Shown here piece after piece: positions 51,678 to 61,949 of a DNA stretch of 64,000 nt (positions are counted from its first letter, which is position 1; the number at the start of each line of letters is the position of its first letter). The stretch spans positions 310,001 through 374,000 of the forward strand of contig NZ_CP011486.1 in assembly GCF_001653455.1 (NCBI RefSeq), in the 5' to 3' direction. The position numbers were made by a program, and so were the translations under genes. A model generated the notes under the pieces. The model made no database searches. It saw nothing but the letters and a program-made list of their open reading frames with translations, and was not told the DNA's origin. The stretch comes from Helicobacter pylori. Its GTDB lineage: Bacteria > Campylobacterota > Campylobacteria > Campylobacterales > Helicobacteraceae.

Positions 51678-52940
51678 TTATTCCAAATAGGTTTTTTTAG
51701 GGAATATGATAACCATAACCATAAAAATAATAATGCTCAACATGACATAGCCCACAAACCCCACTTCAAAACCATGTTGTTTGAATTCTAACGCTATATA
51801 GCTCGCACTCCCCCCAAAAAGTGCATTTGCAATCGCATAAGCCAGGCCCACGCCAAGCGCTCGCACATGTTCAGGGAATAATTCCGCCTTAATGACCCCA
51901 GCAATACAAGTGTAAAAACTCATCGCACTCAATGCAAGCATTTCATAAAATAGGGCTTCATACACGCTAGTGGCATGCTTGATACCATAAAAGACAAGGG
52001 GCGTTACAATAAGCCCTGCGATAGCAAAAACCATCAACATTTGGGTGCGTTTGATCCTGTCTGCAAGCATCCCGCATAAGGGCTGTAAGAATATAAAATA
52101 ACTGAGCGCTAAAAGCATGATAAAACTGCTTTCTTTAGGGCTAAATGACGAACTATTAGTTAAAAAGATTTTTAAATACACCGTAAAAGTATAGAAACAC
52201 AAACTCCCTCCCATAGTTAGCCCAAAGACTATCATTAAGGCTTTTTTATGGTGGAGCAATTCCTTTAAACTGCCCCTTTCTTTTTGGGGAGCTGTTTCGC
52301 TATCCATAGTTTCTTCCATGATATTTCTTAAAAAGAGCGAGAGTAAGGCTAATATACCCCCTAAAGCGAATAAATAACGCCAAGCGAACGCGCTGATTTG
52401 CTCATGCGTGTAAATATTTTCAACGATAAAAAGTGAAAAAATGGCTAAGAGTTGCCCTCCAACCAGAGTTATGTATTGAAAAGAGCCATAAAAACCTTTT
52501 TTGCCATTCTTGCCCAATTCAGAGAGATAAGTGGCGACCACGCCATATTCGCCTCCCACGCTAAAGCCTTGCAAAAGCCTGGCTAACAATAAAAATAAAA
52601 ACGCCCATTCCCCTACGACTTCTTTAGTGGGGAGCAATGCCAGCATGAAAGAGCCTAGCGCCATAAGGATAATAGAATACACCATAGAGGTTTTACGCCC
52701 CTTTTTATCCCCCAATTTACCAAAAAACAAACTCCCCAAAGGGCGCATGAAAAACCCTAGCATGAAAACTAAAAAAGCTGAGATTAGCGCTAAAGTAGGG
52801 TCATTAGTGTGGGTAAATTCCTTAGCAAAATAAGGGGCAAGGAATGCATAAGCGTAAAAGTCATACCATTCCACTAAATTGCCTGAACTAGCGGCTAAAA
52901 GAGATTTTAAGGGTTTTTTGGTGGCGGGTTGGGGATTCAT
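51678..52940 (-). CDS. kgtP: KgtP-like MFS dicarboxylate (alpha-ketoglutarate) transporter
   Basis: This 420-residue MHS-family symporter has twelve helices. It carries LVEWYDFYAYAFLAPYFAKEF, the MFS loop motif FGKLGDKKGRKTSM between helices 2 and 3, RLLQGFSVGGEYGVVATYLSE and a C-terminal PKKTYLE. The family imports alpha-ketoglutarate, proline or betaine with protons; KgtP is the customary name here but the substrate is inferred. AAGGATAGCC precedes the ATG. Confidence 0.85.
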   Translation of the reverse strand: MNPQPATKKPLKSLLAASSGNLVEWYDFYAYAFLAPYFAKEFTHTNDPTLALISAFLVFMLGFFMRPLGSLFFGKLGDKKGRKTSMVYSIILMALGSFMLALLPTKEVVGEWAFLFLLLARLLQGFSVGGEYGVVATYLSELGKNGKKGFYGSFQYITLVGGQLLAIFSLFIVENIYTHEQISAFAWRYLFALGGILALLSLFLRNIMEETMDSETAPQKERGSLKELLHHKKALMIVFGLTMGGSLCFYTFTVYLKIFLTNSSSFSPKESSFIMLLALSYFIFLQPLCGMLADRIKRTQMLMVFAIAGLIVTPLVFYGIKHATSVYEALFYEMLALSAMSFYTCIAGVIKAELFPEHVRALGVGLAYAIANALFGGSASYIALEFKQHGFEVGFVGYVMLSIIIFMVMVIIFPKKTYLE

Positions 52941-53138
52941 GGCTATCCTTGAATATGAAATTTTTAGGTAATTTTACTAATAGTTAGGGAATACACCAAC
53001 AACATTTGATGAATCAATAAAAGGATTATGGCGTTTGTGTCATTAGGAAAATCATTAAAAGATCGCTCCCGTATCATTCTATTTATAAAACTAATTTTCT
53101 TTAATGGCAAAAGAGAGGTTTTAAAACTCCCTCATTTT

Positions 53139-54881
53139 TTATTCCACTTCACTTTCCTTAATGGATTTGACATTCAAAGTCCTCCCGTCTTTTGAGGTAG
53201 GGATTTTTAGGCTTCCCTCTTTTAATTTTTCTGCCAATTTTTTCAACAACGGGTTTTGGAAATTGTAGTTTACGATTTCCCAGTTATGCTCCAATTCAGG
53301 GGTTACTTTCGCGCCTTTTTCTTCAGTGATGTATTTGATAATCAACTCTCGTATTTGCCCGCCATCTTGCAACTCATCGTAAGAATCATAATACCTGTCA
53401 GCGTTTGTAACCAATTGCAATGCCGACAATGTCCCGAATCGGTAATTATTGATCGCTAATTTGTATTTCGCTTTGGGATCAATGGGTTTTCCGTTAATTG
53501 TTGGATTAATAATCCTTTGTCCAGCGGGTTTTGTAACATCAACCTGATATTTCACGCCAGAAAACATATCAAAATTATAGCCACGAATGTTTTCATCAAA
53601 ACTGATTGTCAAATCGCCTAGTTGCAACTGATTGTAAAATCTATATGACCATTCCATGTATTTTAATAGATTTTCACCCGTTATATGCACTCCAATGAGC
53701 GTGTTGGTGAATTTGTAAATGAACGCAACATCTTTCCTTCTAAAAGGCCCTTTTTTCAAATTTGCACCAAAATTGAATAAGGCTGCTGCCGAAACATCGG
53801 CTTTGGCGTAATATTTTTGCACTTTGTTAATCAATGTGATAATAGGTGTTTCTTGCAATGCGGCGGTTGGCATCGTGGTGATTTTTGCCTCTCCTGTGAT
53901 AAAATCAGGCCTGTCAATAAAGGTTTTTGTGACTTCTCCAACCACTTCATTAGCGTATTCTTTTGATTTTTGATCCACGTATTCATATTTTTTCGCCAAT
54001 TCTTCATCTTCTGGCACATCTTTTGTGGATAAATTTTCAGTCGTTATAGTTTTTTTCTTTGTTTTGGTGTCAAATACAACCACCCCTTTTGCAAGATAAG
54101 CCCCATACGCTCCAGGCTCAATGGTATGCACTTTTCCCATTTTTGTGTTATAAACCGCATGTTCATGCCCTGCAAAAATAATGTCAAATTGCGGGAATTT
54201 TTTCGCTAAATCAGGTATCCCATCGCCACCTTTCTCATCTTCTCGCCCTAAATGAAAAGCGCCAATCAAAATGTCATATTTCCCTTTTAATTCTTTCAAA
54301 GTCTTTTTTAACGCTTCTTTGGCACTCAAAAACTCCAATCCTGCAAAATGTTCAGGCGTAGAGGCTTCCCAAGTGGGGACATGCGGCACCAAATACCCCA
54401 CGATCGCCACCCTCACGCCATCAATGTTTTTAATAAGATAAGGCTTCACAAACGACTTATTGTCCGCAGTTTTAATAATATTCGCATTCACAACATCGCC
54501 ATTAAACCCCTTAATATTCTTTTCCAAAAAACTTTTGCTAAAATTAAACTCGTGATTGCCAAGCACACGAATATCAAATTTCAAATCGTTTTCGGCTCGA
54601 ACTAACGGATGGATAGGCTCATCATTAAACAACTCTGCACTATTACCCTGCAACAAATCCCCGCTATCAATCAAAATCACATGTTTATTTTCAGCTCTTT
54701 GCTTTTTGATTAAAGTCGCAATCCTTGTCAAACCATTATTGGGTTTTTGTTCCCCCACGGCATAATCATACGAAAAAAGCCGCCCATGAATGTCTGAAGT
54801 TTCCAAAAACACTATTTTCACTTCTTTGGCAAATACCGAAAGCGTCAGCGCTAAAAAGATGGCTAAAATCAATTTTTTCAT
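53139..54881 (-). CDS. Periplasmic 2',3'-cyclic phosphodiesterase/5'-nucleotidase
   Basis: This 580-residue UshA/CpdB-family protein starts at ATG 54881, giving signal peptide MKKLILAIFLALTLSVFA; AGGAAAATCTTA is well placed, so the longer upstream frame is not needed. Metal-binding motifs are LETSDIHGRLF, LIDSGDLLQGN, VLGNHEFNF and FAGHEHAVY. The C-terminal nucleotide-binding domain has ALFNFGANLKKG and LAINNYRFG. It would salvage nucleotides in the periplasm. In strain 26695 I recall the match (HP0104) far from kgtP and ftsK, so its place here reflects rearrangement. Confidence 0.85.
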   Translation of the reverse strand: MKKLILAIFLALTLSVFAKEVKIVFLETSDIHGRLFSYDYAVGEQKPNNGLTRIATLIKKQRAENKHVILIDSGDLLQGNSAELFNDEPIHPLVRAENDLKFDIRVLGNHEFNFSKSFLEKNIKGFNGDVVNANIIKTADNKSFVKPYLIKNIDGVRVAIVGYLVPHVPTWEASTPEHFAGLEFLSAKEALKKTLKELKGKYDILIGAFHLGREDEKGGDGIPDLAKKFPQFDIIFAGHEHAVYNTKMGKVHTIEPGAYGAYLAKGVVVFDTKTKKKTITTENLSTKDVPEDEELAKKYEYVDQKSKEYANEVVGEVTKTFIDRPDFITGEAKITTMPTAALQETPIITLINKVQKYYAKADVSAAALFNFGANLKKGPFRRKDVAFIYKFTNTLIGVHITGENLLKYMEWSYRFYNQLQLGDLTISFDENIRGYNFDMFSGVKYQVDVTKPAGQRIINPTINGKPIDPKAKYKLAINNYRFGTLSALQLVTNADRYYDSYDELQDGGQIRELIIKYITEEKGAKVTPELEHNWEIVNYNFQNPLLKKLAEKLKEGSLKIPTSKDGRTLNVKSIKESEVE

Positions 54882-54963
54882 TAAGATTTTCCTATAAAAG
54901 ATATTCATCATATTATTTTTACATAATATTAACACTGATACGATGATTTCACATTGACATTTT

Positions 54964-54979
54964 AACGCCTAAAGGCGTT
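54964..54979 (+). terminator. Small hairpin between ftsK and the nucleotidase gene
   Basis: AACGCC (54964-54969) pairs with GGCGTT (54974-54979) around TAAA, followed by TTTTA on the plus strand. All nearby genes run on the minus strand, where the stem is followed by A rather than U. It is therefore at best a barrier to plus-strand antisense transcription. Confidence 0.3.
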
Positions 54980-55020
54980 TTATCAACTATTCTTATAGCT
55001 AAAGTTAGGAGTTTATGGCG

Positions 55021-57642
55021 TTAGTGTTGTAAAATTTCTCTGTTGCCTTTGGCGTTTCTTGGGGATAGAAAGCCTTGAGCTTCTAATTCATCGGTAATGG
55101 TGGCGGCTTGGTTGTAGCCGATTTTTAATTGTCGTTGTAAAAAACTCGTAGAAGTGATCTTTTTTTCTAAAATCACCGCTTTAGCCCTTTCTAGCATGTC
55201 ATCACCTTGATAGCTAGATGCGTCTAAAGGCATGCGCGATTCTTCTAAAAGGAAATCTTTATCGTATTCTACTTCTTTTTGGGCTTTAATAAAATCCACG
55301 ATTTTTTTGATTTCATCTTCAGTGGCAAAGGGGGCATGCAAGCGCACTAACCCGTTCGCGCCAGGGGGGGTGAAGAGCATATCGCCCCTTCCTAGTAAGC
55401 TTTGCGCCCCATCGGTGTCTAAAATCACTTTAGAATCAATTTTAGTGCCTACCCTAAAACTCACCCTTGAAGGCAAGTTGGTTTTAATCAAACCGGTCAC
55501 GACATCCACGCTTGGGCGTTGGGTCGCTACAATGAGGTGCAAGCCGCTCGCTCGCCCCATTTGAGCGATTCTAGCGATAGGGAACTCCGCTTCTTTGCCC
55601 CCTGTCATCATCAAATCCGCTAATTCATCAATCACTACAATCAAATAGGGGAACGCTTCAACGCCATTGTTTTTAGCTTGCTCATTATAAGAATCAATGG
55701 TTTTAACCTTGTATTCGCTCATTAAAGAGTATCGGTGCTCCATTTCTTTAGCCACGCTTTGCAAAGCCCCTATAGCTTTTTTAGGGTCAGTGATGATGGG
55801 CGTGAGTAAATGAGGAATGTCTGCATAAATGCTAAATTCTACCATTTTGGGATCGATCATCACTAATTTGAGTTGCTCAGGGGGGTTTTTATAAAGTAAG
55901 GATAAAATCATTGCATTCACGCCCACGCTCTTACCGCTTCCTGTCGTGCCGGCGATGAGTAAGTGGGGGAGCTTTTTTAAATCCGTGATGAAAGGGTTAC
56001 CCACAATGTCTTTGCCTAAAGCGAGAGTTAAAGGCGAGCTGGATTTTTGAAACAACTCGCTCTCTAAAACTTCTCTTAAATAAATAATTTGGCTTTGGCT
56101 ATTAGGGATTTCAATACCAACGACATCCTTACCTTTAATAGGGGCTTGAATGCGAATGGATTCAGCGCATAAAGTCATCGCTAAATCATCGCTCAATCCT
56201 AAAATACGGCTCACCTTAACATTAGGGGCTGGGCGGAATTCAAAGGTGGTTACAATAGGGCCTGAATAAGTGCGGATAATATCGCCATCAATTTTAAAGG
56301 TGCGCAGCTTGCTCAATAGATCTTGGATTTTTTGATCGATCTCGTTTTCATCTAAAGAAGTGTCCTTCAAACAAACCGCATTCAATAATTGCGTGGTAGG
56401 AAGTTCATAATTGTTGGGTTTTTCCACTTCGCCATAATCCAATCCGTCTAATATTTCTTTATTTTCGCTCAATTCTTTAACCATAACGGGTTTTTTAGCG
56501 CTTGTGGGGGTTAAGTGAGAGTTTGGGGCATTTTCTGGCTCTTTTTCTTTCATGTTTTCTTTCATGTTTTCTTTCATGTTTTCTTTCATGTTTTCTTTCA
56601 TGTTTTCTTTCATGTTTTCTTTTGGGGGGGTTTCGTCTATGTTTTCTTTTATGTTTTCTTTTTTAGGGTTTTCTTGTGGATCGTCTTTTGTTGGGGGGTT
56701 AGTGGGGGTTTTTTGGTTAGGATTTTCTACTTGGTTGCCATTTTTTGTGCTGGGTGCATGCGTGGGTGTGGTAGGCGTAATGGGCGTAAAAGTTTGGGGC
56801 GTGGGTTCTCTTTCTTTAGTTTCTTGTTGGGGTTCTTTTAAAGGGGGGGTAGTGGGGTTAAACCAATCATCAAGTCGGTTTCTTTTAGGGTAAATGGTGT
56901 AAGTGGGGGGGTGAGAGGAGATTTGAACCAAGCCTTCTTGCGGCTCTAAAGCGTTTAAGGTCGTGTTATAGGGGGTAGGGATCGCTAAAAACGATTCTTC
57001 GTTGGGGGTGTTGTGGTTTAAGGTTTCATTGCTAGAGTTTTCTTTGGGGCTTTCTTTGGGATTTTCTTTGTCGTCTTGGGTTTCTTTTTTTTGAAAATCT
57101 GGCGAGGTTTTTTCAAAATCCTCTTTTTTGGGGGTAAAATCAAGGTTAAAAGCCTGCAAGCATTGTTGATAAATCTCTTTTAAAAGGTTTTGTGTTTTAT
57201 TGATATAAGGATAAAAAACGCTTTTAGGGGGCAGTTTGAATAAAATCAAATAAGAGATGACTAGCATGAGTATTATAAGCGCATAAAGCCCAAAATCCCC
57301 TATAAAAGGGCGTAAAAACAAACGCGCGCTGTTGCCGATTTCCCCTTGATTCAAAAGGCTAGACTGCAAAAAAAGCAAAGACAAAATGCCTAATAGATGC
57401 CCTAAAGTTTTTTCTAAAACGATTTCTGTAAAAGGGTTTTTAGCCTTGTATAAAAGAAATAAAACCCACGCTAAATAGGGTAAATTAATGAATGAAAGAT
57501 ACCCAAAATATTTTTTATTGATTGCGGCAAACCACACCCCAAAACGCCCCACTAACCCGCTATTACCCAGCCATGAAGATAGGGTCAAAAACACTAATAA
57601 AACCCCTATGATTAAAGCTAAATAAAGTTTTTTAGATTTCAT
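55021..57642 (-). CDS. ftsK: FtsK DNA translocase
   Basis: This 873-residue protein has about four N-terminal membrane helices (first 145 residues), a long low-complexity linker rich in Pro, Glu, Asn and Thr, and a C-terminal motor. The motor has Walker A AGTTGSGKSVGVN near 562, Walker B LIVVIDELADLMM, ATQRPSVDVVTG and a winged-helix gamma domain (QRQLKIGYNQAATITDELEAQGF). It resolves and segregates chromosomes at the septum. The linker holds six in-frame copies of a 12-bp unit (KENM). It overlaps addB by 4 bases. Confidence 0.96.
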   Translation of the reverse strand: MKSKKLYLALIIGVLLVFLTLSSWLGNSGLVGRFGVWFAAINKKYFGYLSFINLPYLAWVLFLLYKAKNPFTEIVLEKTLGHLLGILSLLFLQSSLLNQGEIGNSARLFLRPFIGDFGLYALIILMLVISYLILFKLPPKSVFYPYINKTQNLLKEIYQQCLQAFNLDFTPKKEDFEKTSPDFQKKETQDDKENPKESPKENSSNETLNHNTPNEESFLAIPTPYNTTLNALEPQEGLVQISSHPPTYTIYPKRNRLDDWFNPTTPPLKEPQQETKEREPTPQTFTPITPTTPTHAPSTKNGNQVENPNQKTPTNPPTKDDPQENPKKENIKENIDETPPKENMKENMKENMKENMKENMKENMKEKEPENAPNSHLTPTSAKKPVMVKELSENKEILDGLDYGEVEKPNNYELPTTQLLNAVCLKDTSLDENEIDQKIQDLLSKLRTFKIDGDIIRTYSGPIVTTFEFRPAPNVKVSRILGLSDDLAMTLCAESIRIQAPIKGKDVVGIEIPNSQSQIIYLREVLESELFQKSSSPLTLALGKDIVGNPFITDLKKLPHLLIAGTTGSGKSVGVNAMILSLLYKNPPEQLKLVMIDPKMVEFSIYADIPHLLTPIITDPKKAIGALQSVAKEMEHRYSLMSEYKVKTIDSYNEQAKNNGVEAFPYLIVVIDELADLMMTGGKEAEFPIARIAQMGRASGLHLIVATQRPSVDVVTGLIKTNLPSRVSFRVGTKIDSKVILDTDGAQSLLGRGDMLFTPPGANGLVRLHAPFATEDEIKKIVDFIKAQKEVEYDKDFLLEESRMPLDASSYQGDDMLERAKAVILEKKITSTSFLQRQLKIGYNQAATITDELEAQGFLSPRNAKGNREILQH
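56551..56622 (-). repeat. 12-bp tandem repeat (six copies) in the ftsK linker
   Basis: CATGTTTTCTTT is repeated six times on the plus strand, encoding six KENM units on the minus strand. The 12-base period keeps frame whatever the copy number. Degenerate copies (KENIKENID) lie next to it, suggesting repeated expansion. Confidence 0.95.
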
Positions 57643-59981
57643 AAATTACGATTACACATATCTTTAAAGGAGCAATATTCACAATTTTTAATCTCTGAAG
57701 TTTTTTTAAAATCAATTTCTTCCTTGAGCTCGGGGATAAGAGAATACACTAAATGATTTATTTTAGCCTGTAAATAAAGCCCATCTTCTTCCACTAACTC
57801 GCCCTTCCTCAAATCATAAAAAAAGGCTTTTATAGGCTCTTTATAGCCTAGATTTTTAAGGGCATACGCATAGATAGCCATTTGATAATCGGGGCTGATT
57901 TGAGCGATTTCTATGGGGCTTAAGTTTTCTCTTTGTTTTTTACTCATGTTGTCTAATTGCAATTCGCTTTTGAATTTGTAATCTAATAGAATGATCTCAT
58001 TGTCAGCGCTCTTGTCAATGCGATCGATGCGCCCTTTAAAAAGAACGCCTTCAATGGCCGTTTCAAAGCTTTTTTCAAGATCAAGAATGGTGATTTTTTC
58101 ACTAAAGCGTTGTTGTTCTTTTTTATAAAAAGCTTGGATTTTTTCAATCGCTACCAAAGTGTCTAAACGCTCTTTAGGGGTGGTGTTTTCTTTTTTTTCT
58201 AAGAGCTGGATGAGCCTTTCTTTTAAGAGATTGGGGGATTTATTTTTTTCATAAGCTTCTTTCAATAACTCATGGAGCAAACTGCCTACCGTGCTATTAC
58301 TTTCATCTTTAGAGCTTTCTCTAAAACGCTTGATATAGTGGTAGTAAAAACGGCGCTTGCAAGCTAAAAAGGTGTTTAATGAGCTAGCGCTAAAGCCAAA
58401 ACCTTTAGGGATAGTGGCTTTGATGTCTTCTTCTTGATAGTCTTTTAAAGGGCTTGTTGCAAAAAGCGTGTAAGCGTCTTTGATAGGCTTTAAATTCAAA
58501 TCCAATTCCAAAAGCATGTTGGAGGCTTTTGAAGTTTCGCTCTCTATGTAAGAAAGCACCATTTCTTTAGAGTTTTTAAAGAGTTGGTAGTAATAGTGTT
58601 TTTGTAAATTTTTCTTATCCAATAAAGTGGGGAGGTTGAGCGATTTTCTTAAAGCAGAGTTTAAAAACAAATCGCAATCTTTGAGATTAGGCACGCAAGA
58701 TTCGTTAAAATCCGCAATGACAATTTTATCAAATTGCATGCCCCTTGTCTCTAAAGTGTCCATGACTCGTATTTTACCCCCACTAGAATCATCTAAACGG
58801 AAGTTAGCTTCAAATTCTTGCAAATACAAATGCAATAAATCTTTAAAACTATAGTTTTTAAGCGTGTCTTCTAAAAGATGATACTGGTGCATGATTTGAG
58901 AATGCGTTTCTTTTAATGATGCTTGTTCTTTAGAGCTTTGTTCTTCTAAAAGCGAGAGCGTGAGATTTTCTAAATCCAATAGAGCAGAAGCGCTCAAACT
59001 ACCATCATTGTTTTCTGAATCTTCTAAGATTTTTACAAGCTCTGTATAATAAGAGCAATTTTTAGCCCCTAAACCCATAGCGAAATTCAAATTATTGTTT
59101 TTGTCTAAAAGCTTTAAAAAAGGCAAAAAATCCGCATTGGGCGTGATGATCGCCATTTTATTAGGATCGTTATCTTTTTGCAAATATTCTTCTATGGTTT
59201 GCAAAACTAAAGCGCTTTGTTTTAAATAACTAGAGTTTGCATAAAGCTTTGGCTCTATTTTTTGATCATTAGGGGTTTGAGAAAGGATTTTTTGGGTTTT
59301 AAAGTCAATGGAATAATTGCAATCTGTCTCTAATTTGAGGTTTAAAAATTCCAAAAATTTTTGATTGTATTTATCGCAAGATAGGTGTAAAGTGATAGGC
59401 ACTAACTCCGCCACTTCTAGCAGACATTGCCTTTCAAAAACACTCATAAAGCCGTCTAAATGCCATTCAATGGAGGAAAAATGCTCAAAAAATTCTTTTA
59501 AAATAGCGGGCTTTTCTTGCATGATTTTGTCATAAAAGCCTAGTTTTTCTAGCTTTTTGATGTAGCGATCATAAATCATTTCTAAAATTTCTAAATGCTT
59601 TTCATAATCCAAGTAAATGTCTTTAGAAGAAAGTTCGTTGAGTTTGATGCAAGCAGAGCTCAATTCATCAAACAAATCAAATAAAAAAGAAGTGCTTTCC
59701 AAATACCCTAAAAAGCTGTTTTCAAAAAGCAAAAGCCCTTCAAGGATAGAGCCTTTTTCTTTAGCGATCGTTTTAATAGTGTCTATCATTAAAATTTGGC
59801 TCACGCTTTTAGGGATTTTCTTTTTATTAGGGATGTAAAAAGCCTGTTCAAAAAAGCTCCCCATGCTCATCGCATTAGGCAAAAACCCTTCGCCTTGCTC
59901 TAAATAGAAATGTTTCAAACGCCTAGTGGAGCTAAAAACAAACAGGGGGGTTTTTTCTAAAAAAAGTTTTTCTAAATGCAT
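57639..59981 (-). CDS. addB: AddB subunit of the AddAB helicase-nuclease
   Basis: This 780-residue recombination protein has an N-terminal helicase-like part with weak motifs and a C-terminal RecB-type nuclease: GVLFKGRIDRIDK, ILLDYKF (catalytic Asp and Lys) and QMAIYAYAL. Four cysteines for an Fe-S cluster are present: one in FLACKRRFYYHYIKRF and three in CEYCSFKDMC at the end. With AddA, encoded elsewhere, it repairs double-strand breaks. It overlaps tkt by 10 bases and ftsK by 4. Confidence 0.9.
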   Translation of the reverse strand: MHLEKLFLEKTPLFVFSSTRRLKHFYLEQGEGFLPNAMSMGSFFEQAFYIPNKKKIPKSVSQILMIDTIKTIAKEKGSILEGLLLFENSFLGYLESTSFLFDLFDELSSACIKLNELSSKDIYLDYEKHLEILEMIYDRYIKKLEKLGFYDKIMQEKPAILKEFFEHFSSIEWHLDGFMSVFERQCLLEVAELVPITLHLSCDKYNQKFLEFLNLKLETDCNYSIDFKTQKILSQTPNDQKIEPKLYANSSYLKQSALVLQTIEEYLQKDNDPNKMAIITPNADFLPFLKLLDKNNNLNFAMGLGAKNCSYYTELVKILEDSENNDGSLSASALLDLENLTLSLLEEQSSKEQASLKETHSQIMHQYHLLEDTLKNYSFKDLLHLYLQEFEANFRLDDSSGGKIRVMDTLETRGMQFDKIVIADFNESCVPNLKDCDLFLNSALRKSLNLPTLLDKKNLQKHYYYQLFKNSKEMVLSYIESETSKASNMLLELDLNLKPIKDAYTLFATSPLKDYQEEDIKATIPKGFGFSASSLNTFLACKRRFYYHYIKRFRESSKDESNSTVGSLLHELLKEAYEKNKSPNLLKERLIQLLEKKENTTPKERLDTLVAIEKIQAFYKKEQQRFSEKITILDLEKSFETAIEGVLFKGRIDRIDKSADNEIILLDYKFKSELQLDNMSKKQRENLSPIEIAQISPDYQMAIYAYALKNLGYKEPIKAFFYDLRKGELVEEDGLYLQAKINHLVYSLIPELKEEIDFKKTSEIKNCEYCSFKDMCNRNL

Positions 59982-61906
59982 GCGTTGAGTAACCTTTTTG
60001 CTTGATTAGTAATATTTTCAACGCTAAAGCCAAATTTTTCAAAGAGTTTATCGCCCTTTGCTGAACTCCCAAAAGAATCCATGCAAATGATCTTATCCGC
60101 AAAACGATACCACTCTATCGCGCGGCTCGCTTCAATGACTAAAACTTTACCCTTAAAGAGCGTTTTAAGATAGCTTTCATCTTGCTCTATCAACAAATCA
60201 AAGCATGGCACGCTGATGACTTGAGTGGGGATATTTTCTCGCTCTAAAATTTTAGCGCTCTCTAGAGCTAAAGAAACCTCACTCCCGCTTGCAACGAGCG
60301 TGATCACAGGATTTTTAGAGGGGTGTTTAACATACGCCCCTTTTAAAACCTGCTCTTTAGAGACTTCATCTAGCACGGGTAAATTCTGGCGCGATAAAAT
60401 AAAAGCGCTAGGGGCATTCAAATTGAGTGCTGCTTGCATGCAAGCGGTATTTTCAAAAGCATCGCTAGGCCTGAAAGCATAGAAATTGGGCAAAGCACGT
60501 AAATGGCTCAATTGCTCTATGGGCTGGTGTGTCGCTCCGTCTTCGCCCACACCAATGCTGTCATGCGTGAAAATAAAAAGGGCTTTTAATCGCATTAAAG
60601 CGCTCAAACGCATGCTTGGCATTAAATAATCGCTGAACACAAAAAAGGTCGCGCAAAAAGGCACAAACAAGCCATACGCCGCTAAAGCGTTAGTGATAGC
60701 CCCCATGGCATGCTCTCTGATCCCAAAATGCAAGTTCTGCCCTAAAGGGAAATCGCTAGAATGTTTTAAATGCGTGTTATTAGAGGGGGCTAAATCCGCA
60801 CTCCCTCCTAAAAAGCCTTCGCATTCTTTAGCGATAGCGTTTAAAATCATGCCGTTACTCACCCTAGTGGCTAGAGATTCGCCTTGTTTAAAGGTGGGGT
60901 AATTAATGCTATTAAAATCAAAATTCTTTAACGCATGGATTTTTTCTTTTATTTTAGGGCTTAAGGATTTTTCCCATAAGGCTTCTAAACTGATACCCCT
61001 AACTTTCACCTCTTCAAAATGCATTTTGTTTTTGGGGCTAATTATAAAGCTTTCATTAGGATTGATGCAAGCGTTTTCTTTGGATTGTTTTAACACTTCT
61101 TTATTCAAGGGCGAGCCATGCGTTTTTTCACTCCCCTCTAAGCCAATGGCTCCCTTACCAATAATCGTGTGAGCGATTAAAAGCGTGGGTTTGGTGGATT
61201 TTTTGGCTGTTTCTAAAGCGTCATGAATGGCTTGATAGTCATGCCCATCGCATTCTAGCACTTCCCAATTTTGCGCTAAAAAGCGCATTTTAACATGTTC
61301 GCTAAAACTAATATTAATAGCGCCTTCAATGCTGATTTGGTTACTATCATAAATCACGATGAGGTTATCAAGGCGAAAATGCCCGGCTAAAGAAGCGCTC
61401 TCATAGCTAATGCCTTCTTGCAAATCCCCATCCCCACACAAGCAATAGACTTTATGAGAGATCGTTTCTTTATCCAAAAGGTTTTGAGCGTATTGGCTTG
61501 CCATGCTAAAGCCCACAGCGTTAGCAAAGCCTTGCCCCAAAGGGCCTGTTGTGATTTCAATGCCTTCGGTGTGGTGCAATTCGGGGTGTCCTGGGGTTTT
61601 AGAGTGCAATTGCCTGAACTGCTTTAAATCTTCTAGGCTCAAATCAAAGCCCCACAAATGCAACAAGCTATAAGCTAACGCGCTCGCATGCCCTCCGCTA
61701 AAAACCAACCTGTCCCTATTGAGCCATTTAGGGTTGGTGGGGTTGAGATTGAGGTGCAAGCTTAAAACCACCATCACATCAGCCAGCCCCAAGCACACGC
61801 CCGGATGCCCGCTATTGGCTTTATCTATCATGTCTGCGCATAAAAAGCGAAGCGTGTTGGCCATGCTTTTTAATCGTTCCAAATCAGCGTTACTCAATTG
61901 CATCAA
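59972..61906 (-). CDS. tkt: Transketolase
   Basis: This 644-residue ThDP enzyme of the pentose phosphate pathway has NSGHPGVCLGLADV, the ThDP motif GDGDLQEGISYE, GPLGQGFANAVG, and HDSIGVGEDGATHQPIEQL with FGIREHAMG. Length is normal. It lies between ribF and addB on the minus strand. The start is at ATG 61906. Confidence 0.96.
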   Translation of the reverse strand: MMQLSNADLERLKSMANTLRFLCADMIDKANSGHPGVCLGLADVMVVLSLHLNLNPTNPKWLNRDRLVFSGGHASALAYSLLHLWGFDLSLEDLKQFRQLHSKTPGHPELHHTEGIEITTGPLGQGFANAVGFSMASQYAQNLLDKETISHKVYCLCGDGDLQEGISYESASLAGHFRLDNLIVIYDSNQISIEGAINISFSEHVKMRFLAQNWEVLECDGHDYQAIHDALETAKKSTKPTLLIAHTIIGKGAIGLEGSEKTHGSPLNKEVLKQSKENACINPNESFIISPKNKMHFEEVKVRGISLEALWEKSLSPKIKEKIHALKNFDFNSINYPTFKQGESLATRVSNGMILNAIAKECEGFLGGSADLAPSNNTHLKHSSDFPLGQNLHFGIREHAMGAITNALAAYGLFVPFCATFFVFSDYLMPSMRLSALMRLKALFIFTHDSIGVGEDGATHQPIEQLSHLRALPNFYAFRPSDAFENTACMQAALNLNAPSAFILSRQNLPVLDEVSKEQVLKGAYVKHPSKNPVITLVASGSEVSLALESAKILERENIPTQVISVPCFDLLIEQDESYLKTLFKGKVLVIEASRAIEWYRFADKIICMDSFGSSAKGDKLFEKFGFSVENITNQAKRLLNACI

Positions 61907-61949
61907 ATTTTTCCGTTTTTAAGGTTTTTAAGAGTCATTTTAACACAAA

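Noticed and set aside
54882-54935. Upstream extension of the nucleotidase frame
   Set aside because: It would bury the signal peptide; ATG 54881 has a well-placed AGGA.
56551-56622. Tandem repeat considered as a CRISPR-like array
   Set aside because: The unit is 12 bases with no spacers and lies in frame within ftsK.
56515-56893. Plus-strand frames with MFSF and HVF repeats opposite ftsK
   Set aside because: They are only the complement of the KENM repeat and Pro/Thr-rich linker; there is no initiation signal.
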